Origin: an uncultured Bacillaceae bacterium
GTDB taxonomy: Bacteria; Bacillota; Bacilli; Bacillales; Alkalibacillaceae
Reading direction: 5' to 3'
Assembly: GCA_937983065.1 (NCBI GenBank)
Contig: CALKAL010000142.1
Span: 1 to 10,699, forward strand
DNA: 10,699 nucleotides
Below, in pieces: positions 1-6,530 of this stretch; within the stretch, counting starts at the first letter, position 1, and each line of letters starts with the position of its first letter. Made by a program: the position numbers and the translations under genes. The notes under the pieces are model-generated. The model saw only the letters and a list, made by a program, of their open reading frames with translations. It was not told the DNA's origin and ran no database searches.

Positions 1-299
1 GGTATAGAGATGGTTTAGAGCATCCAAAAGGATTAGAAAGTATTACGAGTTGGACTCCTTCTGGTGAATTATTAGAAATGATCCACGAAGAAAAAATTGA
101 TTCTAATAAGATTACTAGTTTAGGAGATATTGTTCATAATAAAAAGACTTTTAGAAAAGATAATAAAGAAAAAATCGTCTTTGTTACTGGAGGTCTTCCG
201 ACTGAAGATGTCGCTTGGGGATATCAAGTATATCAAAATGCTTTAAATAAAGGAATTGGTCAAAAATTAAAGCTCTGGGATAAACCACATTGGGCTTAA
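1..299 (+). CDS. Ornithine cyclodeaminase/mu-crystallin family protein, C-terminal part (5' end outside window)
   Basis: An open frame enters from the left edge and ends at TAA 297-299, giving the last 98 or so residues of a protein. I see the segment ITSLGDIV followed by a variable linker, then VFVTGGLPTEDVAWGYQVY and NALNKGIGQKLKLWD. This is the typical end of the OCD/mu-crystallin fold, where the NAD(P)-binding domain returns to the dimerisation domain. Members are NAD(P)-dependent imine reductases or deaminases such as ornithine cyclodeaminase and alanine dehydrogenase; some Bacillus homologues are annotated as tyramine oxidase subunit B. The active-site residues lie upstream of the window, so the substrate cannot be decided. 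ATG 78 is internal and not the real start. The gene converges on recR across a hairpin terminator. The family call is fairly sure; the specific enzyme is unknown. Confidence 0.68.
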   Translation, partial: YRDGLEHPKGLESITSWTPSGELLEMIHEEKIDSNKITSLGDIVHNKKTFRKDNKEKIVFVTGGLPTEDVAWGYQVYQNALNKGIGQKLKLWDKPHWA

Positions 300-371
300 A
301 TATTCTATGCTAGTCTATTTATATATTCAATTTTATAAAATTGACTTGTTCCACTTTTTCAATCATATAAC

Positions 372-410
372 AAAAGGATCCAATTCTTATTTAAAATTGG
401 ATCCTTTTTT
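372..410. terminator. Strong intrinsic terminator between converging genes
   Basis: There is a perfect 14-bp stem, AAAAGGATCCAATT (372-385) with AATTGGATCCTTTT (395-408), around a 9-base loop. On the plus strand it is followed by an uninterrupted T run (405-410), a classic rho-independent terminator for the OCD-family gene. Read on the minus strand the stem ends in TTTT then G, so it may also stop transcripts leaving recR, though less ideally. Confidence 0.9.
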
Positions 411-435
411 ATCTAATTACGATCTAAAGATAAAA

Positions 436-1032
436 TTAAATATCTCTTCTACCTTCAAGCGCCTTTGAAAGGGTCACTTCATCGGCATATTCTAAATCAC
501 CACCGACAGGTAATCCGTGGGCAATTCGAGTGACGCGAATGCCAGACGGTTTGACTAATCTGGAAATATACATTGCCGTTGCTTCCCCTTCAACGTTTGG
601 ATTTGTTGCTAAAATTAATTCTTTCACCGTTTCATCTTTTAATCTTTCTAGCAAAGAAGGGACGTTTATATCTTCAGGACCAATCCCTTCCATCGGCGAA
701 ATTGCTCCGTTTAAAACGTGATATTTGCCTCGATAATCTTTCATTTTCTCCATCGCGATGACGTCTTTTGAATCTTGAACGACACAAATGATTGACTCAT
801 CACGATTTGTATCGCCACAAATACTACACGGATCAACATCCGTAATATGACCACAAACAGAACAGTGGGTTAATTCACGCTTTGCATTCACTAAAGCTTT
901 TGCAAACTGTAATACATCTTCTTCTTCCATATTTAAAACGAAAAAAGCCAGGCGTAGCGCAGTTTTCGGCCCGATACCTGGCAATTTCGTAAAACTGTCG
1001 ACCAGTTTCGAAATCGGTTCTGGATAGTACAT
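436..1032 (-). CDS. recR: Recombination mediator protein RecR
   Basis: RecR works with RecO and RecF in recombinational repair, helping load RecA on SSB-coated single-stranded DNA at gaps. The 198-residue protein has the usual order. A helix-hairpin-helix lies near residues 10-25 (LPGIGPKTA). A four-cysteine zinc finger uses C57, C60, C69 and C72 (CSVCG...CSICG). A Toprim domain follows from about residue 80, then the conserved C-terminal stretch RIAHGLPVGGDLEYADEVTL. The Toprim start reads CVVQDSKDV, with Gln where many Toprim proteins have Glu; from memory B. subtilis RecR has the same Gln, so this is not damage. The ATG at 1032 is preceded by AGGAGG that overlaps the yaaK stop codon, with 12 bases between the genes, indicating translational coupling. 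It is the last gene of the dnaX-yaaK-recR operon. Confidence 0.98.
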   Translation of the reverse strand: MYYPEPISKLVDSFTKLPGIGPKTALRLAFFVLNMEEEDVLQFAKALVNAKRELTHCSVCGHITDVDPCSICGDTNRDESIICVVQDSKDVIAMEKMKDYRGKYHVLNGAISPMEGIGPEDINVPSLLERLKDETVKELILATNPNVEGEATAMYISRLVKPSGIRVTRIAHGLPVGGDLEYADEVTLSKALEGRRDI

Positions 1033-1044
1033 CGAGAAAGCCTC

Positions 1045-1362
1045 CTAAAATCCTGGCACATTCAACCCTTTCGTAAATTGTCCCATTTTTTCATTCGTCG
1101 TATCTTCAACTTGTTTTAATACGTCATTTGTCGCTGCAAGCACTAAATCTTGTAACATTTCTACATCGTCTGGATCAACGACTTCTTCATTAATTTCTAC
1201 ATCTACAATTTCTCTTTTCCCGTTAGCGACGACTTTAACCATGCCACCACCAGCAGTTGCTTCAAAAGTCATCTCATATAATTCTTCTTGAGCTTGCATC
1301 ATTTTCTTTTGCATTTTCTGCATTTGCTTCATCATATTACCCATATTACCCATTCCACGCAT
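1045..1362 (-). CDS. yaaK: YbaB/EbfC family nucleoid-associated protein YaaK
   Basis: This small (105-residue) DNA-binding protein forms dimers shaped like tweezers; E. coli YbaB and Borrelia EbfC are the characterised relatives. I see the Met/Gln/Lys-rich N-terminal helix (MKQMQKMQKKM), the glycine turn TAGGGMVKV, the conserved EEVVDPDDVEMLQDLV segment, and the tail MGQFTKGLNVPGF, all typical of the Bacillus family member. The length is close to that of B. subtilis YaaK. The ATG at 1362 is preceded by AAGGAGG (1373-1379 in plus coordinates) at 10 bases. It lies 21 bases after dnaX and 12 bases before recR. The gene is almost always found between dnaX and recR, which suggests a link to replication or repair, but its exact role is not known. 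Confidence 0.97.
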   Translation of the reverse strand: MRGMGNMGNMMKQMQKMQKKMMQAQEELYEMTFEATAGGGMVKVVANGKREIVDVEINEEVVDPDDVEMLQDLVLAATNDVLKQVEDTTNEKMGQFTKGLNVPGF

Positions 1363-1383
1363 AATTTTTTATCCTCCTTAATT

Positions 1384-3060
1384 TTAAACATCTTTAATTT
1401 CTAACAGATCATCTCCGACTAATTTCCGCGCTTCTTCAATAAATGGATCTTGTTCTGGCGTTTTATTTTCTTCGCCCTCTGACTGTGTAGCTAAAAAATC
1501 TTCGCGCACTTGCTGCCAACTATTATCAGGAATCGGGATGATTGCTAAAGATTTCTGGATTACTTGCTGTAATTCATTTTCAATCATATCTAATTCTTCT
1601 AAAACGAGCGAGCAATGAATTTCATATTTAAATGAAACGATTAATGATTGTTCAGATGCCGCCCGTGGTGTCGCATTCACTAGCTTCGCATGGGCTGGAG
1701 CACTTACTTGTTTTAATCGATCCATAAAGTTCGCCCAATTCATTTTAACATGATTTAACCCATCTTTCGTCGCTTCTGATAGTGTCATGCGAATTTTTTC
1801 ATGCGGGATTTTGTAACGACTATTTCGTTGAGGCTGTTTATCCCTTTGACGTGGTTCCTCTTTTGCCGTAGCAACACTCGTTCGATTAGCCTCTTTCAAT
1901 CTTTTGAGTTCTTTTTCTAAATTCGCCATTTGCTGTGCTATATTTGGCGGGATTTCTTGAACGGTTTGTTGTTCTTCTTTTTCTTGTATGTTAAGTAGTG
2001 CGATTTCTAATAACACTTTTGGGCTATTCGTCCATCTCATATCCTGCTGTGTTTCATTTAAAATTTGAATCGCATTTTCTAACCAATTAGCAGATGCCTC
2101 TTTTACTAAATGATTAAAAGCATCATCTGGAATCGTTCGAACTAAAATATCATCGTTTTCCCCAGCACGTTTATACATGTAACAATCCCTTAAAAAATGG
2201 ATATAGTCAAATATAAAACGATTCGGATCTTTTCCTTCATCGATGCTGTTATCTAATATGTTTAAAGCATGCTTTCCGTCTTTATTAATTAACGCTTGCG
2301 TCATTTCTACCATGCGCTCTTGAGAAATCGACCCTGTGACCATTAAAACATCGTCAAGCTTAATATGATCATCATCGCTATAAGCAATCGTTTGATCTAA
2401 TAAACTAAGCGCATCTCTCATGCCACCTTCTGCCGTTAAAGCAACGTGAACAATCGCCTCTTGATCGTAAGTATAGCCTTCTTCATCTAAAACATATTGA
2501 AGACGCTCAACGATCACTTGATTAGAAATTCGTTTAAAGTCAAAACGTTGACAGCGAGAGATGATCGTTAATGGAATTTTGTGTGGCTCCGTCGTTGCTA
2601 AAATAAAAATAACGTGTCGAGGGGGTTCCTCTAGCGTTTTAAGCAGGGCATTAAAAGCGCCTGTTGAAAGCATATGAACCTCATCAATAATATACACTTT
2701 ATATTTTACCGCGGTCGGGGCATATTTCACTTTATCTCGAATTTCACGAATATCATCGACACCGTTATTCGATGCGGCGTCGATCTCAATCATATCGGAA
2801 ATGGACCCATCTTGAATGCCGATACACGCTTCACATTCACCACACGGCTCTTTCGTTGGTGCCTCGTGACAATTGATTGCTTTAGCAAAAATTTTCGCCG
2901 CACTCGTCTTACCGGTTCCTCTTGGTCCAGTAAATAAATAAGCATGAGCGACTTTTTCTTGCTCCATCGCATTTTGCAATGTTCTCGTTATATGTAATTG
3001 TCCGACTAAATCTTCAAATTTTTGCGGGCGAAAGACGCGATAAAGAGCCTGGTATGCCAT
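1384..3060 (-). CDS. dnaX: DNA polymerase III subunits gamma/tau (clamp-loader ATPase)
   Basis: DnaX is the ATPase of the clamp loader that places the beta clamp on primed DNA; the tau form also ties the loader to the replicative polymerase. In the 558-residue protein I see Walker A GPRGTGKT (45-52). A zinc module uses C64, C73, C76 and C79. Walker B is IIDEVHM (124-130), followed by the sensor-like LATTEPHKIP and SRC (168-170, arginine finger). AAA+ lid and collar domains run to about residue 370. A charged linker (about 375-420) rich in Lys, Glu, Gln and Arg precedes a C-terminal tau-type domain. I found no in-frame slippery heptamer in the linker region, so a frameshifted gamma form is not supported there. 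The ATG at 3060 has AAAGGAG eight bases upstream. It is the first gene of the operon with yaaK and recR. Confidence 0.98.
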   Translation of the reverse strand: MAYQALYRVFRPQKFEDLVGQLHITRTLQNAMEQEKVAHAYLFTGPRGTGKTSAAKIFAKAINCHEAPTKEPCGECEACIGIQDGSISDMIEIDAASNNGVDDIREIRDKVKYAPTAVKYKVYIIDEVHMLSTGAFNALLKTLEEPPRHVIFILATTEPHKIPLTIISRCQRFDFKRISNQVIVERLQYVLDEEGYTYDQEAIVHVALTAEGGMRDALSLLDQTIAYSDDDHIKLDDVLMVTGSISQERMVEMTQALINKDGKHALNILDNSIDEGKDPNRFIFDYIHFLRDCYMYKRAGENDDILVRTIPDDAFNHLVKEASANWLENAIQILNETQQDMRWTNSPKVLLEIALLNIQEKEEQQTVQEIPPNIAQQMANLEKELKRLKEANRTSVATAKEEPRQRDKQPQRNSRYKIPHEKIRMTLSEATKDGLNHVKMNWANFMDRLKQVSAPAHAKLVNATPRAASEQSLIVSFKYEIHCSLVLEELDMIENELQQVIQKSLAIIPIPDNSWQQVREDFLATQSEGEENKTPEQDPFIEEARKLVGDDLLEIKDV

Positions 3061-3068
3061 GGGTTATT

Positions 3069-3075
3069 CTCCTTT
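3069..3075 (-). promoter_or_regulatory. Ribosome binding site of dnaX
   Basis: AAAGGAG on the minus strand ends eight bases before the dnaX ATG, and supports that start codon. Confidence 0.8.
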
Positions 3076-3089
3076 AACTTTTCTTCTTC

Positions 3090-3119
3090 ATTATAACCGA
3101 ATATGAATCGTTATTTCAA
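3090..3119 (-). promoter_or_regulatory. Sigma-A-like promoter of the dnaX-yaaK-recR operon
   Basis: Reading the minus strand, TTGAAA (3114-3119) is followed after 18 bases by a perfect TATAAT (3090-3095), about 30 bases before the dnaX start codon. A second, weaker pair lies upstream: TTATCA (3166-3171), 18 bases, TATAAT (3142-3147). Both lie downstream of the scr terminator, so dnaX need not rely on transcription from scr. Confidence 0.7.
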
Positions 3120-3203
3120 AAATATTTATGGAACACTTGTTATTATAAGACGAATTGTTTTGGAGTGATAAGATGGTGGTACATTGAAGAGGTTAATTTC
3201 AAT

Positions 3204-3230
3204 AAAAAAATGGCAACAAGTTTGCCATTT
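3204..3230 (-). terminator. Intrinsic terminator of the SRP RNA gene
   Basis: On the minus strand AAATGGCAA and TTGCCATTT form a 9-bp perfect stem with a 5-base loop, followed by a run of seven T (3210 down to 3204). It lies about 20 bases after the predicted 3' end of scr. Confidence 0.9.
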
Positions 3231-3248
3231 AAAGTTTAAAGTTATGTA

Positions 3249-3519
3249 ACCGTGCACCTATCTTCGATCATAACACCTTAAGCGTTACAAAAGCTCATAG
3301 CTCGATTCAGGCTATCCCACGACACACGAGATGGACCGCTTACTGCTGCTTCCTTCCGGACCTGACAGGATTCACGGGTTCTCGTTGCATAGGACCCAAA
3401 TGTCAACACTATTTACTAATGGCAGACCTTAAAATGGTATGACCTCAGATAGGAGTTCGGCCTCACTATAGCGGATTGTGAGTACAGGGCACCGCTACCT
3501 CCCCGCTTAGCACGGCACT
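3249..3519 (-). ncRNA. scr: Signal recognition particle RNA (small cytoplasmic RNA, long Bacillus type)
   Basis: This is the RNA scaffold of the signal recognition particle; Ffh binds it to target nascent membrane and secreted proteins. On the minus strand I see the apical helix 8 with its GGAA tetraloop (GTCAGGTCCGGAAGGAAGC, near 3347-3366), the Ffh-binding hallmark. Close to the 5' end is the Alu-domain region GCTAAGCGGGGAGGTAGCGG. The RNA ends can pair, CCGTGC near the 5' end with GCACGG near the 3' end, closing the long hairpin. The length of about 271 bases matches the long Bacillus form, which keeps the Alu domain, unlike the 4.5S RNA of E. coli. The ends are estimated from the promoter and from the terminal helix; they could be off by several bases. 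The position between tadA and dnaX is as in B. subtilis. Confidence 0.96.
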
Positions 3520-3523
3520 CTTT

Positions 3524-3552
3524 ATTATATAAGGTTTCAAATGAAATTACAA
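3524..3552 (-). promoter_or_regulatory. Sigma-A-like promoter of scr
   Basis: On the minus strand TTGTAA (3547-3552) is followed after 17 bases by a perfect TATAAT (3524-3529). The predicted start, about six bases on, falls at the inferred 5' end of the SRP RNA. The -35 lies only 20 bases after the tadA stop and no terminator lies between, so tadA transcripts may read through into scr. Confidence 0.75.
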
Positions 3553-3572
3553 TGGAGAATAATTACCAATGT

Positions 3573-4028
3573 TTATGAATCCTTTTCTCTAATTTTTCTA
3601 AAAAATTGTTTTAGGAGATAGGAACACTCTTCTTGTAAAACACCTTTTTCTACGATGACTTGGTGATTAAACCTTGGTTCATCTAATAAATTCATCAACG
3701 TCCCAGCACAGCCCGCTTTAGGATCAGAGGCACCGTAAACGACTTTTTTTATACGGGATTGAACGATGGCACCAGCACACATCGGACATGGCTCTAAGGT
3801 GACATATAATGTACAGTCTTCTAACCGCCAGCTCCCGACTTTATTATTTGCTTCTCTAATCGCCATCATTTCAGCATGGGCATCACTATATTGGAGCGTT
3901 TCTCTTTGATTATAACCACGGGCGATAATTTCATCTTGATAAACGATGACACAACCGATCGGCACTTCATTAATCGCTTCAGCTTTTTTTGCTTCTTTAA
4001 TAGCTTCTTGCATAAATTTGATGTCCAT
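3573..4028 (-). CDS. tadA: tRNA-specific adenosine deaminase TadA
   Basis: TadA converts adenosine 34 of tRNA-Arg(ACG) to inosine so that one tRNA can read several arginine codons. The 151-residue protein shows the cytidine/deoxycytidylate deaminase fold. The zinc ligand and proton-shuttle motif is HAEM (H51, E53), and the second zinc motif PCPMCAGA supplies C81 and C84. Other typical pieces are EVPIGCVIV near the N-terminus and KVVYGASDPKAGCAGTLMNLL in the second half. The ATG at 4028 follows AGGAG at eight bases. I see no convincing promoter in the 220 bases upstream. The gene is divergent from sleL and is followed directly by the scr promoter. In B. subtilis the same gene (yaaJ) precedes scr and dnaX. 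Confidence 0.97.
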   Translation of the reverse strand: MDIKFMQEAIKEAKKAEAINEVPIGCVIVYQDEIIARGYNQRETLQYSDAHAEMMAIREANNKVGSWRLEDCTLYVTLEPCPMCAGAIVQSRIKKVVYGASDPKAGCAGTLMNLLDEPRFNHQVIVEKGVLQEECSYLLKQFFRKIREKDS

Positions 4029-4135
4029 CGCTTATTCTCCTAATCGATTTTTGGTGCATTTAACAGTAAGTTTTGATTCAAATGCAGAAACTTCTTGTGA
4101 AATATTGGAGCACTTGTGAAAAGTTCTGATGCAAT

Positions 4136-4163
4136 ATACTTATAGTTTTAGTCCGCATATAAA
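4136..4163 (+). promoter_or_regulatory. Possible sigma-E (mother-cell) promoter of sleL
   Basis: ATA (4136-4138), a 17-base spacer and CATATAAA (4156-4163) match the sigma-E pattern ATA-N16-18-CATACANT at six of eight -10 positions. Sigma-E control is what is reported for B. subtilis yaaH, so the site is reasonable. In DNA this rich in A and T such a match can arise by chance. Confidence 0.25.
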
Positions 4164-4253
4164 AACTTCCGATTTACAGTTGTATATTAACACAATTATG
4201 TACGTGCATCACTAAATTTATTTGAACATATAGTGTAGGTAGAAGACCATGAA

Positions 4254-4258
4254 AGGGG
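4254..4258 (+). promoter_or_regulatory. Ribosome binding site that fixes the sleL start
   Basis: GGGG within AAAGGGG (about 4252-4258) stands eight bases before ATG 4267. The upstream in-frame ATG at 4249 overlaps this site and has no good Shine-Dalgarno of its own, so 4267 is the preferred start. Confidence 0.65.
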
Positions 4259-4266
4259 TATACAAC

Positions 4267-5547
4267 ATGCTAATTCACGTCGTCCAAGAGGGCGAATCTG
4301 TTTATTCAATTGCACAAAATTACCAATCAACCGTCGATGAAATCGTTCAAGCTAACGAATTAGATCAACTTGAGGATTTAGTCGTTGGGCAAGCAATCGT
4401 CATTCCTGTTCGAACGTATACAGTTCAGGCAGGTGACAGTTTTTATAGTATCGGAAATAAGTTCGGTATTCCGTATCAACAGTTAGCTGATTTTAATGCG
4501 CTTGATGTTAATACACCGCTTCAAGTTGGGCAGGTGCTGCAAATACCCGCTCCACCAAGAAGAGATATTACGGTAAATGCTTATGTTGAACCTATTGGTG
4601 GCACGGTTAGTCAAACGTTAGAAAATGCAGCGAGAGCGAGAGCACCGTTCTTAACGTACTTAGCGCCGTTTAGCTACCAAGTGAATCGCGATGGAACACT
4701 CAATCCACCACCACTCAATGACTTTCCTGCTATTGCCGCTGAAAACAATGCAGCGCTCATGATGGTGATTACGAACTTAGAAGAAGGAGCATTTAGTGAT
4801 GAGTTAGGGCGAATAATTTTAACGAATGAAACGGTGCAAAATACACTTCTCGATGAAATCATCCGTATTGCAAACGAAATCGGCTATCGAGATATTCATT
4901 TTGACTTTGAATTTCTACCTTCTGACATGCGGGAAAATTACAATGCATTTTTAAGAAGGGCCAAGGAACGTTTAAGTGCAAACAACCTTTTATTATCAAC
5001 AGCTTTAGCACCGAAAAATAGAGCGGATCAGCCAGGGCAATGGTATGAAGCTCATGATTATGCCGCTCACGGGGAAATTGCGGATTTTGTCGTTCTCATG
5101 ACTTATGAATGGGGATATAGTGGTGGACCTCCTATGGCCGTCTCGCCGTTAGAGCCTGTACGTGGTGTCGTTGAGTATGCATTATCGGAAATGCCTGCAG
5201 AAAAAATATTGCTAGGACAAAACTTGTACGGCTATGATTGGACACTCCCCTTTGTACCTGGAGGAGAATTTGCCCGTGCCATTAGTCCGCAAGAAGCAAT
5301 AAGAATCGCACGTCAATATAACCAATCGATTGAATATGATGAAACAGCACAAGCGCCATTTTTTAATTATTGGGATGAAGAAGGAAATCAACATGAAGTT
5401 TGGTTTGAAGATGCCCGATCCATTCAAGCAAAGTTCGATTTAATTAGAGAATACGGACTTTTAGGAATTAGTTACTGGAAGCTTGGCTTATCTTTCCCGC
5501 AAAATTGGGTATTACTTAATGACCGATTTAACATTACTAAACTATAA
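4267..5547 (+). CDS. sleL: Spore cortex-lytic N-acetylglucosaminidase SleL/YaaH (2x LysM + GH18)
   Basis: SleL trims cortex peptidoglycan fragments released by other lytic enzymes during spore germination. From ATG 4267 the protein has 426 residues, near the 427 or so I recall for B. subtilis YaaH; an upstream ATG at 4249 would add six residues but overlaps the ribosome binding site. Two LysM repeats come first (about 1-47, HVVQEGESVYSIAQNY...; and 50-95, YTVQAGDSFYSIGNKF...). They bind glycan and probably anchor the enzyme in the spore. A GH18 barrel fills the rest. Its catalytic strand reads RDIHFDFEFL, keeping the final Asp213 and catalytic Glu215 but not the first two Asp of the textbook DxxDxDxE. 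The barrel also has MTYEWGYSGGPP and the late GISYWKLG. There is no signal peptide, as expected for a mother-cell product. It is divergent from tadA, and no yaaI follows it. Confidence 0.94.
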   Translation: MLIHVVQEGESVYSIAQNYQSTVDEIVQANELDQLEDLVVGQAIVIPVRTYTVQAGDSFYSIGNKFGIPYQQLADFNALDVNTPLQVGQVLQIPAPPRRDITVNAYVEPIGGTVSQTLENAARARAPFLTYLAPFSYQVNRDGTLNPPPLNDFPAIAAENNAALMMVITNLEEGAFSDELGRIILTNETVQNTLLDEIIRIANEIGYRDIHFDFEFLPSDMRENYNAFLRRAKERLSANNLLLSTALAPKNRADQPGQWYEAHDYAAHGEIADFVVLMTYEWGYSGGPPMAVSPLEPVRGVVEYALSEMPAEKILLGQNLYGYDWTLPFVPGGEFARAISPQEAIRIARQYNQSIEYDETAQAPFFNYWDEEGNQHEVWFEDARSIQAKFDLIREYGLLGISYWKLGLSFPQNWVLLNDRFNITKL

Positions 5548-5562
5548 GCTTTAAAGGAATAA

Positions 5563-5603
5563 GGGGAAGTGACTAACATCACCTTCCCCAACTTTTTATT
5601 TTT
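5563..5603 (+). terminator. Intrinsic terminator of sleL
   Basis: GGGGAAGTGA (5563-5572) pairs with TCACCTTCCCC (5579-5589) with one bulged C and a six-base loop, followed after AAC by TTTTTATTTTT. It lies 15 bases past the sleL stop. The three-base gap before the T run makes it slightly less ideal. Confidence 0.8.
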
Positions 5604-5739
5604 CACTATAACTTATACATTAAAATTGTTTATTTCAATTGTTACCCACTATATTTCATGGCTATTTTTATTAGATGTAATGAATAATTATTACTTTATT
5701 AATATATTAATTCTCGAATCGGATTGCAAAAATACATCC
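5604..5739. other. AT-rich spacer between the converging sleL and DUF3891 genes
   Basis: I see no gene here. It contains small AT palindromes such as ATTAATATATTAAT near 5700 and no convincing terminator for the minus-strand DUF3891 transcript. Confidence 0.5.
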
Positions 5740-6504
5740 TTATTTTTTTCCAATAGTTAACTTTCGATATTGAATAGGAGCTTCGTCATAGGCGCGGCGT
5801 AATCCAAGACTTTCAATCGCCCCGTTACCAACTCGTTTAAAGGGAATACTAACATCGAAGCTCTCTTTAAAGGGAAAAGGCTCAACAGAAACAAATTCTT
5901 CGCCGATCCAATAAGCATTCATTGCCTCCCCAATTCCTTCAAAAATTTGTGGAAATCCATTAATAAACATATTATTTTCTTTAAATTTCGGTATCCCTGG
6001 TTCATTTAAACATATATAAAGGGACAAACTATCGCAAAACCGCAATAAATCAATATGAAAGTTTAGCTCCTTTTCTGTAACACTTTTATCGTACTTCTTT
6101 ATTAACCTTGTTTGCCTGTCTATTTCCCGGGAAATATACTGGGTAATTATCGGATTGTCCGTGTTTTTGTCGAGAAAAGCAGTAAAATGGATACTACATA
6201 ATAGGGCTGCATAGCCAGATTCTTTTTCTATCTCATCAACGCCACGCTCGTAAGCTGCAATTTTATCTTCCAATGGGTGATCCATAAACGAATGAGGCGA
6301 TTCTTTTTCCTCGTTCCATTTCGGTCGTTCATCTAAAGGAATCCAAGCACGGTCATGTTGTGATATCGCATATACGACCTCTTCTTTCATCCCTTTACCG
6401 AAAAACAGTTCATCAGACCAATAACTCGCCATTAAGCCACTTACTTTTGCATGTTCATGCTGTTCAAACATGAGAAAAGTATCCTCTTTTTTTACCACAA
6501 TCAT
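5740..6504 (-). CDS. DUF3891 family protein, function unknown
   Basis: From ATG 6504 this is a 254-residue soluble protein with no signal peptide or membrane segment. I recognise the DUF3891 pattern: EQHEHAKVSGLMASYW (14-29), AISQHDRAW (46-54), SIHFTAF (104-110) and LRFCDSLSLYIC (154-165). The repeated His and His-Asp pairs on likely helices (H16, H18, H50-D51, H106, D158) resemble metal ligands of an HD-type hydrolase fold; this likeness is my inference. A longer start at 6546 is possible, but AAAAGGGG (6513-6520) lies eight bases before ATG 6504 and the longer form would overlap the permease gene. It follows the nucleobase permease by 26 bases on the same strand, so the two are probably one operon. 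No partner is known to me and I assign no reaction. The family call is fairly firm, the function open. Confidence 0.82.
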   Translation of the reverse strand: MIVVKKEDTFLMFEQHEHAKVSGLMASYWSDELFFGKGMKEEVVYAISQHDRAWIPLDERPKWNEEKESPHSFMDHPLEDKIAAYERGVDEIEKESGYAALLCSIHFTAFLDKNTDNPIITQYISREIDRQTRLIKKYDKSVTEKELNFHIDLLRFCDSLSLYICLNEPGIPKFKENNMFINGFPQIFEGIGEAMNAYWIGEEFVSVEPFPFKESFDVSIPFKRVGNGAIESLGLRRAYDEAPIQYRKLTIGKK

Positions 6505-6512
6505 TTTTAAAA

Positions 6513-6520
6513 CCCCTTTT
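6513..6520 (-). promoter_or_regulatory. Ribosome binding site that fixes the DUF3891 start
   Basis: AAAAGGGG on the minus strand ends eight bases before ATG 6504. It argues against the upstream in-frame ATG at 6546, which lies inside the permease gene. Confidence 0.6.
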
Positions 6521-6530
6521 AAAACGATAA

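Larger units (their letters stand above)
4029..4266. other. Divergent intergenic region between tadA and sleL
   Basis: This AT-rich spacer must hold the control signals of both genes. For sleL there is a weak sigma-E-like arrangement (ATA at 4136-4138, 17 bases, CATATAAA at 4156-4163). A weak sigma-A-like pair is also present (TTTACA 4173-4178, 18 bases, TATGTA 4197-4202). For tadA I find no good -35/-10 pair. No hairpin with a T run and no open frame of note is present. Confidence 0.4.

Noticed and set aside
1895..1930. A-rich run in the dnaX linker as a programmed frameshift site
   Set aside because: The in-frame codons are GAA AAA GAA, so no X XXY YYZ heptamer exists in the reading phase, and no stop or stimulatory hairpin is evident just downstream.
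2674..2937. Plus-strand open frame of 87 codons inside dnaX
   Set aside because: It lies wholly antisense to the Walker A/B coding region of dnaX, has no ribosome binding site and resembles no known protein; it is a shadow of the real gene.
5569..5760. Plus-strand open frame of 63 codons after sleL
   Set aside because: It starts inside the sleL terminator stem, runs through AT-rich spacer with low-complexity hydrophobic content, and lacks a Shine-Dalgarno.
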